DNA of 64,000 nucleotides from Thalassotalea nanhaiensis (GCF_031583575.1 NZ_CP134146.1:124001-188000); one strand, 5' to 3'; counted from the first letter of the stretch, positions 17,605 through 27,940 are shown. Program-made: numbers and translations. Notes: generated by a model from the sequence alone, not told the origin.

Positions 17605-19026
17605 TTATTTTTTATGCTCTTTAACTTGGCTCCAGCACAATGCTGAAACAGTTAAGGCAATTCCACATAAGATGAAAATGGCGCTTTTGTCATTTGTTTG
17701 AGAAATAAACAAACCGACACCCAAGCTAACCAACAACTGCGGAATAACTACCGATAAGTTAAATAAGCCCATGTACATGCCCATTTTATTTTGGTCAATT
17801 TTCTCCGACATGATGGCAAACACTAAACTGATCACTGCTGACCAACCTATCCCTAAAATTGCCATCAAAAAGTACAGGGTATATTCTGAATGCCCCAAAA
17901 AGGCTACTAAAAAATAGCCTATAGCCATAGACGCAATACAATAGGTGTGCACCTTTACCCGGCCAAATTTTGTTGCCAAAGGCTCGAGCAGTAATGTTGG
18001 TAATAATGCCGACACAGCACTCAAGACTAGAAAGCTTATTGAAATTATTTTTCCCAGTTCATCATCAGCAATACCGCCCATTTTGTCTTGTAAAAATGCA
18101 AAAATGAACACAAACATAGTTTGAATACCAATCCAGCTAAACGAGTGCGCGGCTAAAATTTTTCGAAAACCAACCAGGCCTGCTTCCTGCTCTGATTTAT
18201 CATCTTCTTTCGCTTTGATGGTTTGTATTACCCAAACCAAAGTGAGTAATACACAGATAAATTCAGCATAATAATTTTCAACTGTTATGCCCGATAATTG
18301 GCGCCCCATGGCATAGATGTCATATATGATAAAACCCCAGAGCGGCTTTATGTTGATCATAATATCTTTAAATGACAGTGACTCACTCGCAACGGTGCGT
18401 TCACTAACGGCCAATTCTTTTGGCTCGGTGATGAAAAAAGGCGGGAAAATAGACAACACCAGCACTAATGCAGCGCCAAAATAAATTAAAACAAAATTAC
18501 CCCAAATTGCACCGATCGCGTAGGCTAAAACCCCGAACGTACCTGAAATGGTTTGCATCCAGGTATAACCAAGCGTTCTTTTTTCACCTTCAGGTGTCAC
18601 ATCGGCAATAATAGAGCGAGTAGGGTTAAAGCCAATATTGATTGATAAATCCAGAGTTAAGGCAATGGCAATAGCCACGGCCAGAATAGCTTCAATGCCA
18701 AGGCTTTTTGATACAATATCAATGTTTGGCAACGCCAACAGCATTAACCCGGCCAAAACACCGCCAATTAAAATAAACGGTCTGCGACGACCATTCCAAA
18801 ACCAAACATTGTCAGAAATAATACCGATAATTACTTGCCCTAAGATGCCCGCAATTGGTCCGGCAGCCCAAACCAAACCTACTTCGTGAATATCCAACCC
18901 ATATTGAGTGGTTAATATCCAACTTAACGCTGAAATTTGCACTGATAAGGCAAATCCCATTGCGGTAGAAGGCAAGCTAAGCAGCGCATAAAAACGCTTA
19001 CTTAGATTTTGTTGTATTGCTAGCAT
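17605..19026 (-). CDS. MFS sugar transporter (SLC45/GPH-like)
   Basis: About 473 aa with twelve hydrophobic segments. The loop GIISDNVWFWNGRRRPFILIGG after helix 2 matches the GRRRPF signature of SLC45/GPH-like carriers for sucrose and maltose, and the second MFS protein at 29997 has the same motif. It probably moves a malto-oligosaccharide or glucose across the inner membrane. ATG 19026 is preferred because GGGGA lies directly before it; the ATG at 19038 overlaps that ribosome site. It sits between aldo/keto reductase and esterase genes on the same strand. Confidence 0.85.
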   Translation of the reverse strand: MLAIQQNLSKRFYALLSLPSTAMGFALSVQISALSWILTTQYGLDIHEVGLVWAAGPIAGILGQVIIGIISDNVWFWNGRRRPFILIGGVLAGLMLLALPNIDIVSKSLGIEAILAVAIAIALTLDLSINIGFNPTRSIIADVTPEGEKRTLGYTWMQTISGTFGVLAYAIGAIWGNFVLIYFGAALVLVLSIFPPFFITEPKELAVSERTVASESLSFKDIMINIKPLWGFIIYDIYAMGRQLSGITVENYYAEFICVLLTLVWVIQTIKAKEDDKSEQEAGLVGFRKILAAHSFSWIGIQTMFVFIFAFLQDKMGGIADDELGKIISISFLVLSAVSALLPTLLLEPLATKFGRVKVHTYCIASMAIGYFLVAFLGHSEYTLYFLMAILGIGWSAVISLVFAIMSEKIDQNKMGMYMGLFNLSVVIPQLLVSLGVGLFISQTNDKSAIFILCGIALTVSALCWSQVKEHKK

Positions 19027-19118
19027 TGTTTTCCCCAATCATGATTATGAGTTGTTCTTATGGCGCAGTTAATTTTATTATTGCTTTAGGTATTAACAGT
19101 CGAAATTGTTGTTTGTTT

Positions 19119-20036
19119 TTACGGAACAGGTTGTCCGTTGCGTGCTTGTAATAAGCGGTACCAATCTTCGCGTGAGTAATTAAGTTCAAGGGCTTGCTTA
19201 GCTTCAACAATGCGTTGTGGATTTGTTGAGCCAACAATTGGACAAATTTTAGCTGGATGCTTTAATAACCAAGCAAAAGCTACAACCCATTTTTCACAGT
19301 CATACTGCTGCGCTTGGCGTTCAAACTCTTGATGAATTCGGGCTACATCTTCATGGCTGAAGGTGTTGCCCCAAGCTTCATAAACTACAGTTGCTATTGG
19401 GCACCATGCCATAGGTGTAATGTTGTGTTGCATGCATTGATCAAGCGTACCATCGGTAAACGAACTAATGTTATGAATATTAATTTCAACTTGGTTTACC
19501 ATCAGTTTTTCTGTTGTCGCCGCTTGTAACAAACTCACTTGTGAAGGGCTAAAATTACTCACGCCAAAGTGTTTCACTTTGCCTTGGCGTTTAAGCTGCT
19601 CAAACGTCTCTGCGACTTCTTGTGGGTCAAATAGGTAATCTGGACGATGTAATAAGAATAAGTCCAGCGCTTCAACGTTAAGGCGCTCTAATGAGCCTTC
19701 TACTTGCTTAATTAAATAGTCTTTTGAAAAGTCATAACGGCCCACATCACCTTCGTTAGGTGTATTGGCAAACCGAATTCCGGCTTTTGAGGTGATAATC
19801 AATTGCTCGCGTAATTCTGGACTTTCCTTTAATACTTGACCAAAAATACTTTCACATTCACCACCGCCATAAATGTCAGCATGATCAAAGTGGTTATAAC
19901 CTGCATCAATTGCACTTCTAATTGCAAGTTTACCCTGGGACATAGCGTCTGCAGAATTATCGCCGTTTATACGCATGCAGCCATAAATGAGCCTTGATGA
20001 TGCCTTGCTTAAATTGCCAATTTGTAGTGTTTTCAT
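19119..20036 (-). CDS. Aldo/keto reductase
   Basis: 305 aa NADP(H)-dependent oxidoreductase of the AKR superfamily (YdhF-like length and motifs). Visible: the catalytic tetrad region FDHADIYGGG (Asp, Tyr), ITSKAGI (Lys) and LLHRPD (His), and the cofactor-binding C-terminal segment CPIVGSTNPQRI. It could act on an aldehyde or sugar carbonyl; the substrate is not evident. It begins 15 bp after the halogenase gene stop, so the two are very likely one transcript. Confidence 0.9.
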   Translation of the reverse strand: MKTLQIGNLSKASSRLIYGCMRINGDNSADAMSQGKLAIRSAIDAGYNHFDHADIYGGGECESIFGQVLKESPELREQLIITSKAGIRFANTPNEGDVGRYDFSKDYLIKQVEGSLERLNVEALDLFLLHRPDYLFDPQEVAETFEQLKRQGKVKHFGVSNFSPSQVSLLQAATTEKLMVNQVEINIHNISSFTDGTLDQCMQHNITPMAWCPIATVVYEAWGNTFSHEDVARIHQEFERQAQQYDCEKWVVAFAWLLKHPAKICPIVGSTNPQRIVEAKQALELNYSREDWYRLLQARNGQPVP

Positions 20037-20051
20037 AGTGTTCTTTATATC

Positions 20052-21551
20052 TTAAGTGGCTGAAACAGTGTTGATAAAACCTTCATGGCTTGCCATGCCT
20101 TTAACACTGCGATCGATCAAAATTTTCAGGTTTTGCATTAAATCAAGTATTTGCTGTTCGGTTAAGGCATCGGCCAATGCATTATGGTCTTCAGGTATTA
20201 TACCTTGACCCATTAAGACTTGCTGCCAGGCAATTTCAGTAAATAAATCATCCTGTTCACGGAATAATTTTCCTGTAGTTTTAAATAACTCAATTTTACG
20301 TTGCAAGCTTTCAGGAATATCCATGCGTTGGCATTCGCGCCAAAATTTGCTGTCATCACGCTCGTTCACTTTGTAATGCAAGATGATGAAATCTCTAATT
20401 TGCTCAATTTCAATTTTTGTCTGACGATTAAATTCATCAACCTCAGTGTCTTTAATACCCTGATGAGGGAATAGTTTGATTAAGCGGATTGCAGCCGTTT
20501 GAATCAAATGAATGCTGGTGGACTCTAACGGCTCAAGAAAGCCGCTGGATAAACCAATGCTCACAACGTTTTTGTGCCATTGTTTTCTGCGCCGCCCGGT
20601 TCTAAACGGAATTATTTTTGGCTCTGCTAAAGGCTTACCATCCAAGTTCTTCAGTAGTAGTTCTTTGGCTTGGTCGTCAGTCATATGCTTGCTTGAATAA
20701 ACTAAGCCATTACCTATGCGATGTTGCAGAGGAATACGCCACTGCCAGCCAGAATCATGGGCAATAGATTTAGTATACGGTGTAATTGGCGCAACAGATT
20801 CACAAGGAATGGCCATGGCGCGGTCACAAGGTAGCCAATGTGACCAATCTACGTAGCCAGTGTTTAGCGCTTTCTCAATAAGTAGACCAGCAAGGCCAGT
20901 ACAGTCGATAAATAAATCACCATCAATGCAACTGCCATCTTTAAGCGTTATGCTTTCAACAAAACCATTATCATCGTTAAGATTGACATTACAGACCATG
21001 CCTTCGATGCGTTTCACACCTTTAGCTTCGCTGTACTTTCGCAAAAATTGTGCGTACATACCGGCATCAAAATGATAGGCGTAGGTAAGCCCTGGCATAT
21101 TTGTGCCTTCAATCTTTGGCGACTTAGAAAACTTGTTATGTTTTGCTGCTTGGTAATTTAGCGAGAAATCCCAAAAATCTGATGTGTCACCAAGATTCTT
21201 GGCTTTTAGCCAGTAATGATAAAAATCACAAAATGGGAAATTTTTTCCTATACCACCAAAGGCGTGCATGTAGCTGTCGCCTTGTTGCTTCCAATTTTCA
21301 AACTCAATACCAAGTTTTATTGTCGCTTTGGTTTCATTAATAAATTCTTTTTCAGTAATGCCCAAGGCATTATTAATGGTAATTATTGGTGGTATGGTTG
21401 CTTCACCAACACCAACCGTGCCTATTTGCTCAGATTCCACTAAAGTAATATTTAAGGTTTTCCCTAATACGCGAGATAATAGTGCGGCGCTAACCCAGCC
21501 GGCGGTACCACCACCAACAATCACTACATTCTGAACTTTATCTTTATTCAC
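20052..21551 (-). CDS. Flavin-dependent tryptophan-halogenase-family protein
   Basis: 499 aa. The FAD-binding [10 protein letters not shown] motif starts at about residue 13; the halogenase WxWxIP motif appears as WQWRIP; the Lys79 that positions hypochlorous acid in PrnA is present at the same number (TIKLG), and the glutamate in [11 protein letters not shown] is kept. The active-site equipment for halogenation is therefore intact. Members of this family often neighbour TonB-dependent receptors in marine and freshwater proteobacteria, where their substrate is unknown and need not be free tryptophan. First gene of the halogenase-reductase-MFS-esterase set, downstream of the receptor. Confidence 0.9.
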   Translation of the reverse strand: MNKDKVQNVVIVGGGTAGWVSAALLSRVLGKTLNITLVESEQIGTVGVGEATIPPIITINNALGITEKEFINETKATIKLGIEFENWKQQGDSYMHAFGGIGKNFPFCDFYHYWLKAKNLGDTSDFWDFSLNYQAAKHNKFSKSPKIEGTNMPGLTYAYHFDAGMYAQFLRKYSEAKGVKRIEGMVCNVNLNDDNGFVESITLKDGSCIDGDLFIDCTGLAGLLIEKALNTGYVDWSHWLPCDRAMAIPCESVAPITPYTKSIAHDSGWQWRIPLQHRIGNGLVYSSKHMTDDQAKELLLKNLDGKPLAEPKIIPFRTGRRRKQWHKNVVSIGLSSGFLEPLESTSIHLIQTAAIRLIKLFPHQGIKDTEVDEFNRQTKIEIEQIRDFIILHYKVNERDDSKFWRECQRMDIPESLQRKIELFKTTGKLFREQDDLFTEIAWQQVLMGQGIIPEDHNALADALTEQQILDLMQNLKILIDRSVKGMASHEGFINTVSAT

Positions 21552-21647
21552 ATTAATACCTTAAATACCGAATTATTTTATTCATTCAATAAGCTACTTT
21601 AGCTTAACCAGGTTAGTTTAAATAGTTTATTGAATAGATACTTTTTT

Positions 21648-21922
21648 TGCATTCCATCATCCATGAACTTACAAATCTATTACCAAGATTCACCGGATGT
21701 GATGAATGCCGAGGTCACATGGATGTGAATGAACGGTCCATGGTGATTTGCACTCCATCATCCATGAAGTAAACCCTCTCTAAAGGCATCCTGCCTGCCG
21801 AGGATAAGTACATCCTTGATGTTACAAATCAATTGCCATCCATGGCGATTTGCATTCCATCATCCATGAAGTTACAAATCTATTACCATCCATGGCGATT
21901 TGCATTCCATCATCCCTGAAGT
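21648..21922. repeat. Degenerate 50-bp tandem repeat
   Basis: TGCATTCCATCATCCATGAA-type units start at 21648, 21749 (one change), 21851 and 21901. Spacings of 101, 102 and 50 imply a 50-bp unit with degenerate units between. Each full unit also holds ACAAATCTATTACC and CATCCATGGCGATT. The array fills most of the 428-base gap 21552-21979 between the halogenase and receptor genes. No Cas genes or spacer structure, so not a CRISPR. Confidence 0.7.
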
Positions 21923-21958
21923 AAAAAAAGCCCCTGCAATTTATTATCACAAGGGCTT
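21923..21958 (-). terminator. Rho-independent terminator of the TonB-dependent receptor gene
   Basis: On the minus strand AAGCCCTTG (21958-21950) pairs with CAGGGGCTT (21936-21928), nine pairs with one wobble, followed by a run of T (21929-21923). It is 22 bases after the receptor stop codon. Confidence 0.75.
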
Positions 21959-21979
21959 AAACATAACTACATCAATTAC

Positions 21980-24784
21980 TTACAGCTTGTAGCTGAAACC
22001 TAATAAGTAGCTGCGACCGTAGTCTTGGTGATCGCGTACTTGTAGGCTGTTGTCACCAGAAAGTGATGTAAATGGTTCTTCAGTAAGGTTGTAACCTTGA
22101 ATGAATACCGATAAACCTTTCAGGCTTTCAAAACCACCTTCGCCAAAGTCATAACCAATTTGCGCATCAACAATAGTTTCGCCTTCAATATCAACCTGTA
22201 CTGAGTCAAAACCGATACCGTATACGTCGCCCTTAAAGTCTTCACGATGACGCATGCTGGCACGAACTTGGAAACCATGGTTTTCGTAGTATGCGGTTAC
22301 ACTTGAAATACTGTCTGACAAACCTGGTAATTCAAACTCATTACCGTTTTGGTCTTCAATGTCTGATTCAACACCAGTGTAGCTGGCAATTACACCAAAG
22401 CCGTCTAAGCTCTCGCTAAATACATTAAATGGTAATGCTACAGAAAGTTCGTAACCCCAAAGAGTTCCTTCACCGCCGTTTACTTTACCATTACCAGTAC
22501 CAGTTGAGTTAGGTGGAATCTCACCCGTTGCAGGGTCTGCAACACCGCTCATATCTACTTCATAGTTACCGTCAAAAATCCATTCACTTAGATCTTTGTG
22601 GAATAGTGCTACCGAGAAGTAACCTTCTGCAGAGAAGTAGTTATCGTAGGTTAAATCGATACCAATCGCTTCTTTTGGCTCAAGCTCTGGGTTACCACCA
22701 CTAACACTCCAGTAGTTACCATTTGAATCAGGTTGCTGGTTATAAGTAGCACTTACCGATGCATTCATTTCATCTAAACGTGCACGAGAGATAGTTTTTG
22801 CGGCACCAAAACGAATTGTTTGAGTATCATCTAGCGCTAAAGATAAGTTTAAGCTAGGTAATACGTGAGAGTAGTCATGGCTAATGTCTGTTGGGCTAGT
22901 AATAACTAAACCATTTTCAGTTCCAAAAGCGTTACCTTGAGATGATTGGTCAGTTTGTACATAACGTACACCAACATTACCGGTTAGTGGCAAGCCACCA
23001 ACTTCCATATCAAGATCGGCTTTTACGAAGAACGCAGTGATTTCTTCTTTAACAGTAAATGATTTGGTTTCATGGCTTGTGTTAGTTAGTTTTTCTGAAA
23101 GTAAGTCGTAATAGCCGTCATTCATTAAACCGCGTACATTGTAGGCAATCATATCGCCCATGCCTATAAAGCCTAAATTGGCAGAGCCTAAACGATACTG
23201 CTCAGGTACAGACATCATGCCAGGGTTTTCTAATGAAAATGACGATACCGTCATAAAGAAACCATCTGAATCTTTAGTTTTTTCACGATCTTTGTAAGAC
23301 ACACCGTAAGTGATTGCGCTTACGTAATCATTATCAAGCGCTTGCGTTGCCGCAAACTTCAATGAAGTAAGCTCATCGTCAACCGTTGGTGTATTTAAGA
23401 AACCGTCTTGTGCTTGGTTTTCATACTCAGTACCGGTGATGCCATATTTATCATTAAGTGCTGAACTCCAGCCCCAAGATAAAGGCCCACCCAGTTGCAT
23501 TAGGTCATAATCAGAATAATCTAATCCATGTGAGAATGTTGCGCCAGTGTTACCGCCGTCAAATTCATAACCAATCGTATCAGCAGCACCGCGGCTATCA
23601 CCACGACCAGTACCAGAGTAACTTTCTAGTGACCAAATCTCACGCTCAACTTTTGAGTAAGAAGCGTCAAATTCTAAATCCCAGTTATCATTTAAATTGT
23701 ATTCAGCATTAAAACCGTACGAGTTAAGCTCTGCTTCACGCTCTTCGTAATCGTTACGAACAACAACGCGTTGGCCTTCAGTGATGGCACTGGTTACAAA
23801 ACCAGTTTCAGGATCAACTACGGCAGTATCGGCAGAGATAGAACCTTGACCCCAAGCAAATGGTACTTCAATACCACGTAAGATTTTTTCATCGGTAAAA
23901 TCTACATATAAGGCATCAAAAGTAAGATGTAAATCATCAGTAGGTGCAAATTCTAAAACACCCATCACTGAGTCACGCTCTAACGTTGATGAACGTACGA
24001 ATGGTTTAGCACCACCTAAAATAGAACCAACAACATTGCCATTCTCATCTGTTAATTCTGGGTAACCCCAAGCATTCCAACGTTTTTCTTGGTTAGGAGA
24101 GCTCATGGTAGAAATTGCAATGGCAACACCAACAGTATCGTCAGCAAATTGATCCATGTAGGCGAATGAACCTCTAAAACCATTGTTATCGGCATCAGGG
24201 TTTAATTCTTCAAAACTGGTTTCTTCGTAAGTACCATTAATGGCAATAACACGCTCGCCTTTGCTTAATGGACGAACAGTTTGTAAATCTACAACACCAG
24301 CAATACCTTCGCCTTCAATTGTTGCATCAGGAGTTTTGTAAACTGTAACTCCGCTCATGATCTCTGAAGGATATAAATCGAATTGAACACCACGGTTATC
24401 ATCGATTGAAACTTGTTCACGACCGTTGAATGTTGTGGCACTTTCGTTTTCACCAAAACCACGAATACTTACTTTACTTGCACGACCATCAAGGCGTTGC
24501 GCGGTAAGACCTGGTAGGCGAGCGATTGATTCAGCGATTGAAGAATCTGGTAATTTACCAATATCTTCAGCAGTAATAGCTTCTACTACGCTAGATGAAT
24601 AACGTTTAGTGTTCATTGACTCAACAAGGCTGCGACGAAAGCCAGTTACTTCAATAACTTCAACTTCTTCTTCTGCTTGTTGTTCTGCAGTTGCTTCTTC
24701 AGCTGCAAGAGCGATTGAGCTCATTGACAATAGACCACCAGATAGTAGTGCCATAGTCAGCTTGCTCGGTTTAAAGTTTAACAT
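21980..24784 (-). CDS. TonB-dependent receptor for alpha-glucan/maltodextrin (MalA-like)
   Basis: 934 aa outer-membrane active transporter. Signal peptide ends near ALAAEE; a TonB-box-like EEEVEVIEVTGFRRSL follows, then the plug domain (SSSVVEAITAEDIGKLPDSSIAE, ARLPGLTAQRLDGRAS, VSIRGFGENESATTFNGRE) and a large beta-barrel ending in the outer-membrane signature SYLLGFSYKL with terminal hydrophobic Leu. The plug resembles the Caulobacter-type receptor group (TIGR01782) that includes maltodextrin receptors. A LacI-type operator lies 134 bp upstream at 24918, and a lipoprotein pullulanase is divergent. Substrate assignment comes from this context. Confidence 0.92.
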   Translation of the reverse strand: MLNFKPSKLTMALLSGGLLSMSSIALAAEEATAEQQAEEEVEVIEVTGFRRSLVESMNTKRYSSSVVEAITAEDIGKLPDSSIAESIARLPGLTAQRLDGRASKVSIRGFGENESATTFNGREQVSIDDNRGVQFDLYPSEIMSGVTVYKTPDATIEGEGIAGVVDLQTVRPLSKGERVIAINGTYEETSFEELNPDADNNGFRGSFAYMDQFADDTVGVAIAISTMSSPNQEKRWNAWGYPELTDENGNVVGSILGGAKPFVRSSTLERDSVMGVLEFAPTDDLHLTFDALYVDFTDEKILRGIEVPFAWGQGSISADTAVVDPETGFVTSAITEGQRVVVRNDYEEREAELNSYGFNAEYNLNDNWDLEFDASYSKVEREIWSLESYSGTGRGDSRGAADTIGYEFDGGNTGATFSHGLDYSDYDLMQLGGPLSWGWSSALNDKYGITGTEYENQAQDGFLNTPTVDDELTSLKFAATQALDNDYVSAITYGVSYKDREKTKDSDGFFMTVSSFSLENPGMMSVPEQYRLGSANLGFIGMGDMIAYNVRGLMNDGYYDLLSEKLTNTSHETKSFTVKEEITAFFVKADLDMEVGGLPLTGNVGVRYVQTDQSSQGNAFGTENGLVITSPTDISHDYSHVLPSLNLSLALDDTQTIRFGAAKTISRARLDEMNASVSATYNQQPDSNGNYWSVSGGNPELEPKEAIGIDLTYDNYFSAEGYFSVALFHKDLSEWIFDGNYEVDMSGVADPATGEIPPNSTGTGNGKVNGGEGTLWGYELSVALPFNVFSESLDGFGVIASYTGVESDIEDQNGNEFELPGLSDSISSVTAYYENHGFQVRASMRHREDFKGDVYGIGFDSVQVDIEGETIVDAQIGYDFGEGGFESLKGLSVFIQGYNLTEEPFTSLSGDNSLQVRDHQDYGRSYLLGFSYKL

Positions 24785-24917
24785 TTGTCTCTCCCGATTG
24801 AGTCCATTCTTTTTATTTTACTCAGACTTCTTGTCCGAGTTATATGTTGTTTAAAAAGCACACAACTTTTTAAAGTTTCCCTTATGTTAATTACATTCGG
24901 TTACAAATAGAATGATC

Positions 24918-24931
24918 TGCATACGTATTCA
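24918..24931. promoter_or_regulatory. LacI-family operator upstream of the TonB-dependent receptor
   Basis: TGCATACGTATTCA, a 14-bp palindrome with one mismatched pair, matches the operators at 1359, 1387 and 25051. The 364-base gap 24785-25148 between the divergent receptor and pullulanase genes holds this site and the one at 25051; I see no other gene in it. Confidence 0.7.
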
Positions 24932-25050
24932 TAAATATGCAGTGAATTTATATTGAACCGTTACTTTTCATTAACATTTCTTTGTTATGTCCAGTAAAAA
25001 CAAAGGCTTGAAGTGTGTTTGGTCGATTATTGACCTGGTTGCAAAAGTAC

Positions 25051-25064
25051 TGAATACGTATGCA
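25051..25064. promoter_or_regulatory. LacI-family operator upstream of the pullulanase operon
   Basis: TGAATACGTATGCA, essentially the mirror image of the 24918 site, 85 bp before the pullulanase ATG. It is 133 bp centre to centre from the receptor-side site, a spacing that would allow looping or independent control of each direction. Confidence 0.7.
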
Positions 25065-25148
25065 ATTGATTATTCAATTTAGTTATATCATGCTTGCCAA
25101 CAGTAAGATTTAATTCAAATTTTAGTTTTGATTACAGGTTGGTTACAA

Positions 25149-27917
25149 ATGCGATTGTCACTTTTTCCAGTTTTTCTTTTGTTATTATTAGTTGCTTGTT
25201 CGCCAGCCATTGATCAACAAGTTGATTTTAATGGTATCGAAATCAGTGGTTTAGATAATGATGTTAGCGGCCATTGGCTTGCTAAAAATGAATTATTGCT
25301 ATATTCCAAAGTCGATGCATCTATCGCCCATTATTTGATTACAACAGGTAAAAATTCAGCACAATGGCTGTTAAAAAATCAGCCATTGAGTTTGACCAGT
25401 CAGCAAAAATTTCCGCATTTAGTTGAGAGTGGACAGGGGCTTTCATTTGTTGAAAACATCACTTCAAAACAAATAAAGCAACTGTTAAAACAGCAACTAT
25501 TTATCGTAGGCGTTAATAGCGACAATAAGGTAATCAGCACTACTCGAGTGCAAACTGGTAATGTAATTGACGACATTTATACTTCTGCAGCTAATGATGC
25601 CGATGAAATAACCGATTTTGGCGCGACATTATCTGCGCAAGGTACTCAATTTAAACTATGGGCACCAACAGCTAAACGGGTTAGTGTTTTATTGTTTAAC
25701 CAAGATAAATCGGCGCATGAAATACAGCAAATTGAATTAAGCCAAAACTTAACAACAGGCGCATGGCAAGGCCTAGTTAAACAGTCATTATTTGATGTTT
25801 ATTATCAATATAAAATTGAACTGTTTCATCCCGAAAGCCAGCAAAAAGAAACCCTAATAACGACTGACCCATATTCTTTAAGTTTGTCTGCAAACAGTGA
25901 GTATTCACAGGTTACAGATTTAAATAATCCAACCACTAAACCCTTGGGCTGGGATGAGCAAGCCAACCCAACAGTTGAAAACATTGAAGATAATATTTTT
26001 TATGAGCTGCATATCGGCGATTTTAGTGGCACTGACAACAGCCTCGCAGACCAGCAAGCGAAAGGTAAATATAAAGCGTTCGCTGAAAAAAACAGCGATG
26101 GTATTAAGCATTTAAAATTACTGAAACAGGCAGGGTTAAATAACATTCATTTATTGCCAACGTTTGATATTGGTACGATTAACGAAACTGAAGAACAACG
26201 TATTAGCTTAACCGACACAGTGGCAAAGCTATGCTCTATTTATGCCAAGCACACCCTTTGCCAAACTGAGGGTGTTAATCATCAGCATACCTTATTAGAC
26301 ATTTTAAATAGTTATGACCCAGCAAGTTCTAATGCAGAACAACTGGTTAGTGAATTACGTGAACTTGATGATTACAACTGGGGTTACGACCCATTTCATT
26401 ACACTGTACCTGAAGGCAGTTATGCATTAAATCCAGAAGGTAATGCGCGTATCGTTGAGTTTCGTGAGATGGTACAGCACATTCATAACTTGGGTTTTCG
26501 GGTGATCATGGATGTAGTGTATAACCACACACATCAAGCCGGTTTAGAAGGCACATCAGTACTTGATAAAATTGTGCCCGGTTATTATCAGCGTTTAAAC
26601 CCTGTAACTGGCTTAATTGAACAATCTACCTGTTGTGACAATACCGCAACTGAACGAAAAATGATGGCTAAATTGATGACCGACTCGTTAGTGGTTTGGG
26701 CCAGAGATTACAAAATTGACGGCTTTCGTTTTGATTTAATGGCGCATCAACCAAAATCGGTAATGTTACAGACACGAGAAGCTGTACAAGCGGTTGACCC
26801 GGATAATTATTTTTATGGCGAAGGATGGAATTTTGGTGAAGTAGCCAATAATCAGCGCTTTGTTCAGGCGAGCCAATTAGAGCTTGCAGGTACAGAAATA
26901 GGCACATTTACTGACAGGCTTCGTGATGCGGTCCGTGGTGGCGGTATGACAGAATCCGGTGATGAAATACGAAAGCTGCAAGGCATAGGCAATGGTTTAT
27001 ATACCTTGCCGAATGAACTTCGTAGCCAGGAAGACAGTAAAGAACATTACCTATTACTTGCTGATCAACTTAGGGTTGGCTTAGCCGGTAACTTGGCAAA
27101 CTTCCCATTAACCAATGCAAAAAACGAACAGGTTACTGGTAAAGATATACCTTATGGCGACCAGCCTAGTGGTTATGCGTTGGATCCTGCCGATACCATT
27201 AATTATGTGTCAAAACACGATAACCAAACTCTTTGGGATAATAACCAATACCGTAATGATTTCAGTTTAAGTATTGATGATCGGGTGCGTTTGCAAACGT
27301 TAAGCTTGTCATATCCGTTACTCGCCCAAGGCATTCCATTCTTACATATGGGTTCTGAGCTATTGCGTTCTAAATCATATTTGCGAGACAGTTACGACTA
27401 TGGGCATTGGTTTAACAAGGTCGACTTTTCAATGCAAACCAACAACTATAATGTTGGTTTACCACCGCACGAAAAAGATCAGCAAAACTGGCAAGTGATC
27501 GGCAAAGTCATAAGTAAAAATGCTGGCCGTGATCTGGTTAAAGTACAGCATATTGAATTTAGTCGAGCGCGTTTTATTGAATTTTTGAAAATCAGAAGCT
27601 CAATAAATTTATTCCGATTAACCACGGCAGAAGCGGTTAATTCGCAAGTAAAATTTCATAATACAGGTAGTGATCAGGAGCTTGGTTTAATTGTTATGAG
27701 TCTGACTGATCTAGATGATATTGATAAAAATTATCAGCAAATTGTGGTTGTGTTTAACAGCTCGGCAAAACAACGAACCTTTGCGTTTGATGATTCCGAG
27801 TCTTTCAAACTGCATCCAGTACAAGCGACAAGTACAGATCAATTAATATCAGCAAGTTTGGCTGATGAACATGGTTTCACCGTGAATAAATTTAGCACCG
27901 CAGTATTTGTGAAATAA
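25149..27917 (+). CDS. Lipoprotein pullulanase (GH13, alpha-1,6-glucosidase)
   Basis: 922 aa from ATG 25149. A lipoprotein signal ends in LLVAC (Cys17), so the enzyme is membrane-anchored on the periplasmic or outer face. An N-terminal beta domain precedes a CBM48 module (GTQFKLWAPTAKRVSVLLFN) and the pullulanase-type barrel: YNWGYDPFHYTVPEGSYA, MDVVYNHTHQ, nucleophile Asp529 (GFRFDLMAHQP), Glu558 (GEGWNFGEV) and Asp691 (VSKHDNQTLWDN). It removes alpha-1,6 branches from pullulan, starch or glycogen fragments. An in-frame TTG at 25128 would put seven residues before the signal and is less likely. First gene of a three-gene set with GH97 and MFS genes. Confidence 0.92.
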   Translation: MRLSLFPVFLLLLLVACSPAIDQQVDFNGIEISGLDNDVSGHWLAKNELLLYSKVDASIAHYLITTGKNSAQWLLKNQPLSLTSQQKFPHLVESGQGLSFVENITSKQIKQLLKQQLFIVGVNSDNKVISTTRVQTGNVIDDIYTSAANDADEITDFGATLSAQGTQFKLWAPTAKRVSVLLFNQDKSAHEIQQIELSQNLTTGAWQGLVKQSLFDVYYQYKIELFHPESQQKETLITTDPYSLSLSANSEYSQVTDLNNPTTKPLGWDEQANPTVENIEDNIFYELHIGDFSGTDNSLADQQAKGKYKAFAEKNSDGIKHLKLLKQAGLNNIHLLPTFDIGTINETEEQRISLTDTVAKLCSIYAKHTLCQTEGVNHQHTLLDILNSYDPASSNAEQLVSELRELDDYNWGYDPFHYTVPEGSYALNPEGNARIVEFREMVQHIHNLGFRVIMDVVYNHTHQAGLEGTSVLDKIVPGYYQRLNPVTGLIEQSTCCDNTATERKMMAKLMTDSLVVWARDYKIDGFRFDLMAHQPKSVMLQTREAVQAVDPDNYFYGEGWNFGEVANNQRFVQASQLELAGTEIGTFTDRLRDAVRGGGMTESGDEIRKLQGIGNGLYTLPNELRSQEDSKEHYLLLADQLRVGLAGNLANFPLTNAKNEQVTGKDIPYGDQPSGYALDPADTINYVSKHDNQTLWDNNQYRNDFSLSIDDRVRLQTLSLSYPLLAQGIPFLHMGSELLRSKSYLRDSYDYGHWFNKVDFSMQTNNYNVGLPPHEKDQQNWQVIGKVISKNAGRDLVKVQHIEFSRARFIEFLKIRSSINLFRLTTAEAVNSQVKFHNTGSDQELGLIVMSLTDLDDIDKNYQQIVVVFNSSAKQRTFAFDDSESFKLHPVQATSTDQLISASLADEHGFTVNKFSTAVFVK

Positions 27918-27940
27918 GCATTAAACTAATAGGATTTCCA

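Noticed and set aside
21648-21922. Possible CRISPR array
   Set aside because: Units are contiguous 50-bp tandem repeats with decay, without unique spacers of constant length, and no cas genes are nearby.
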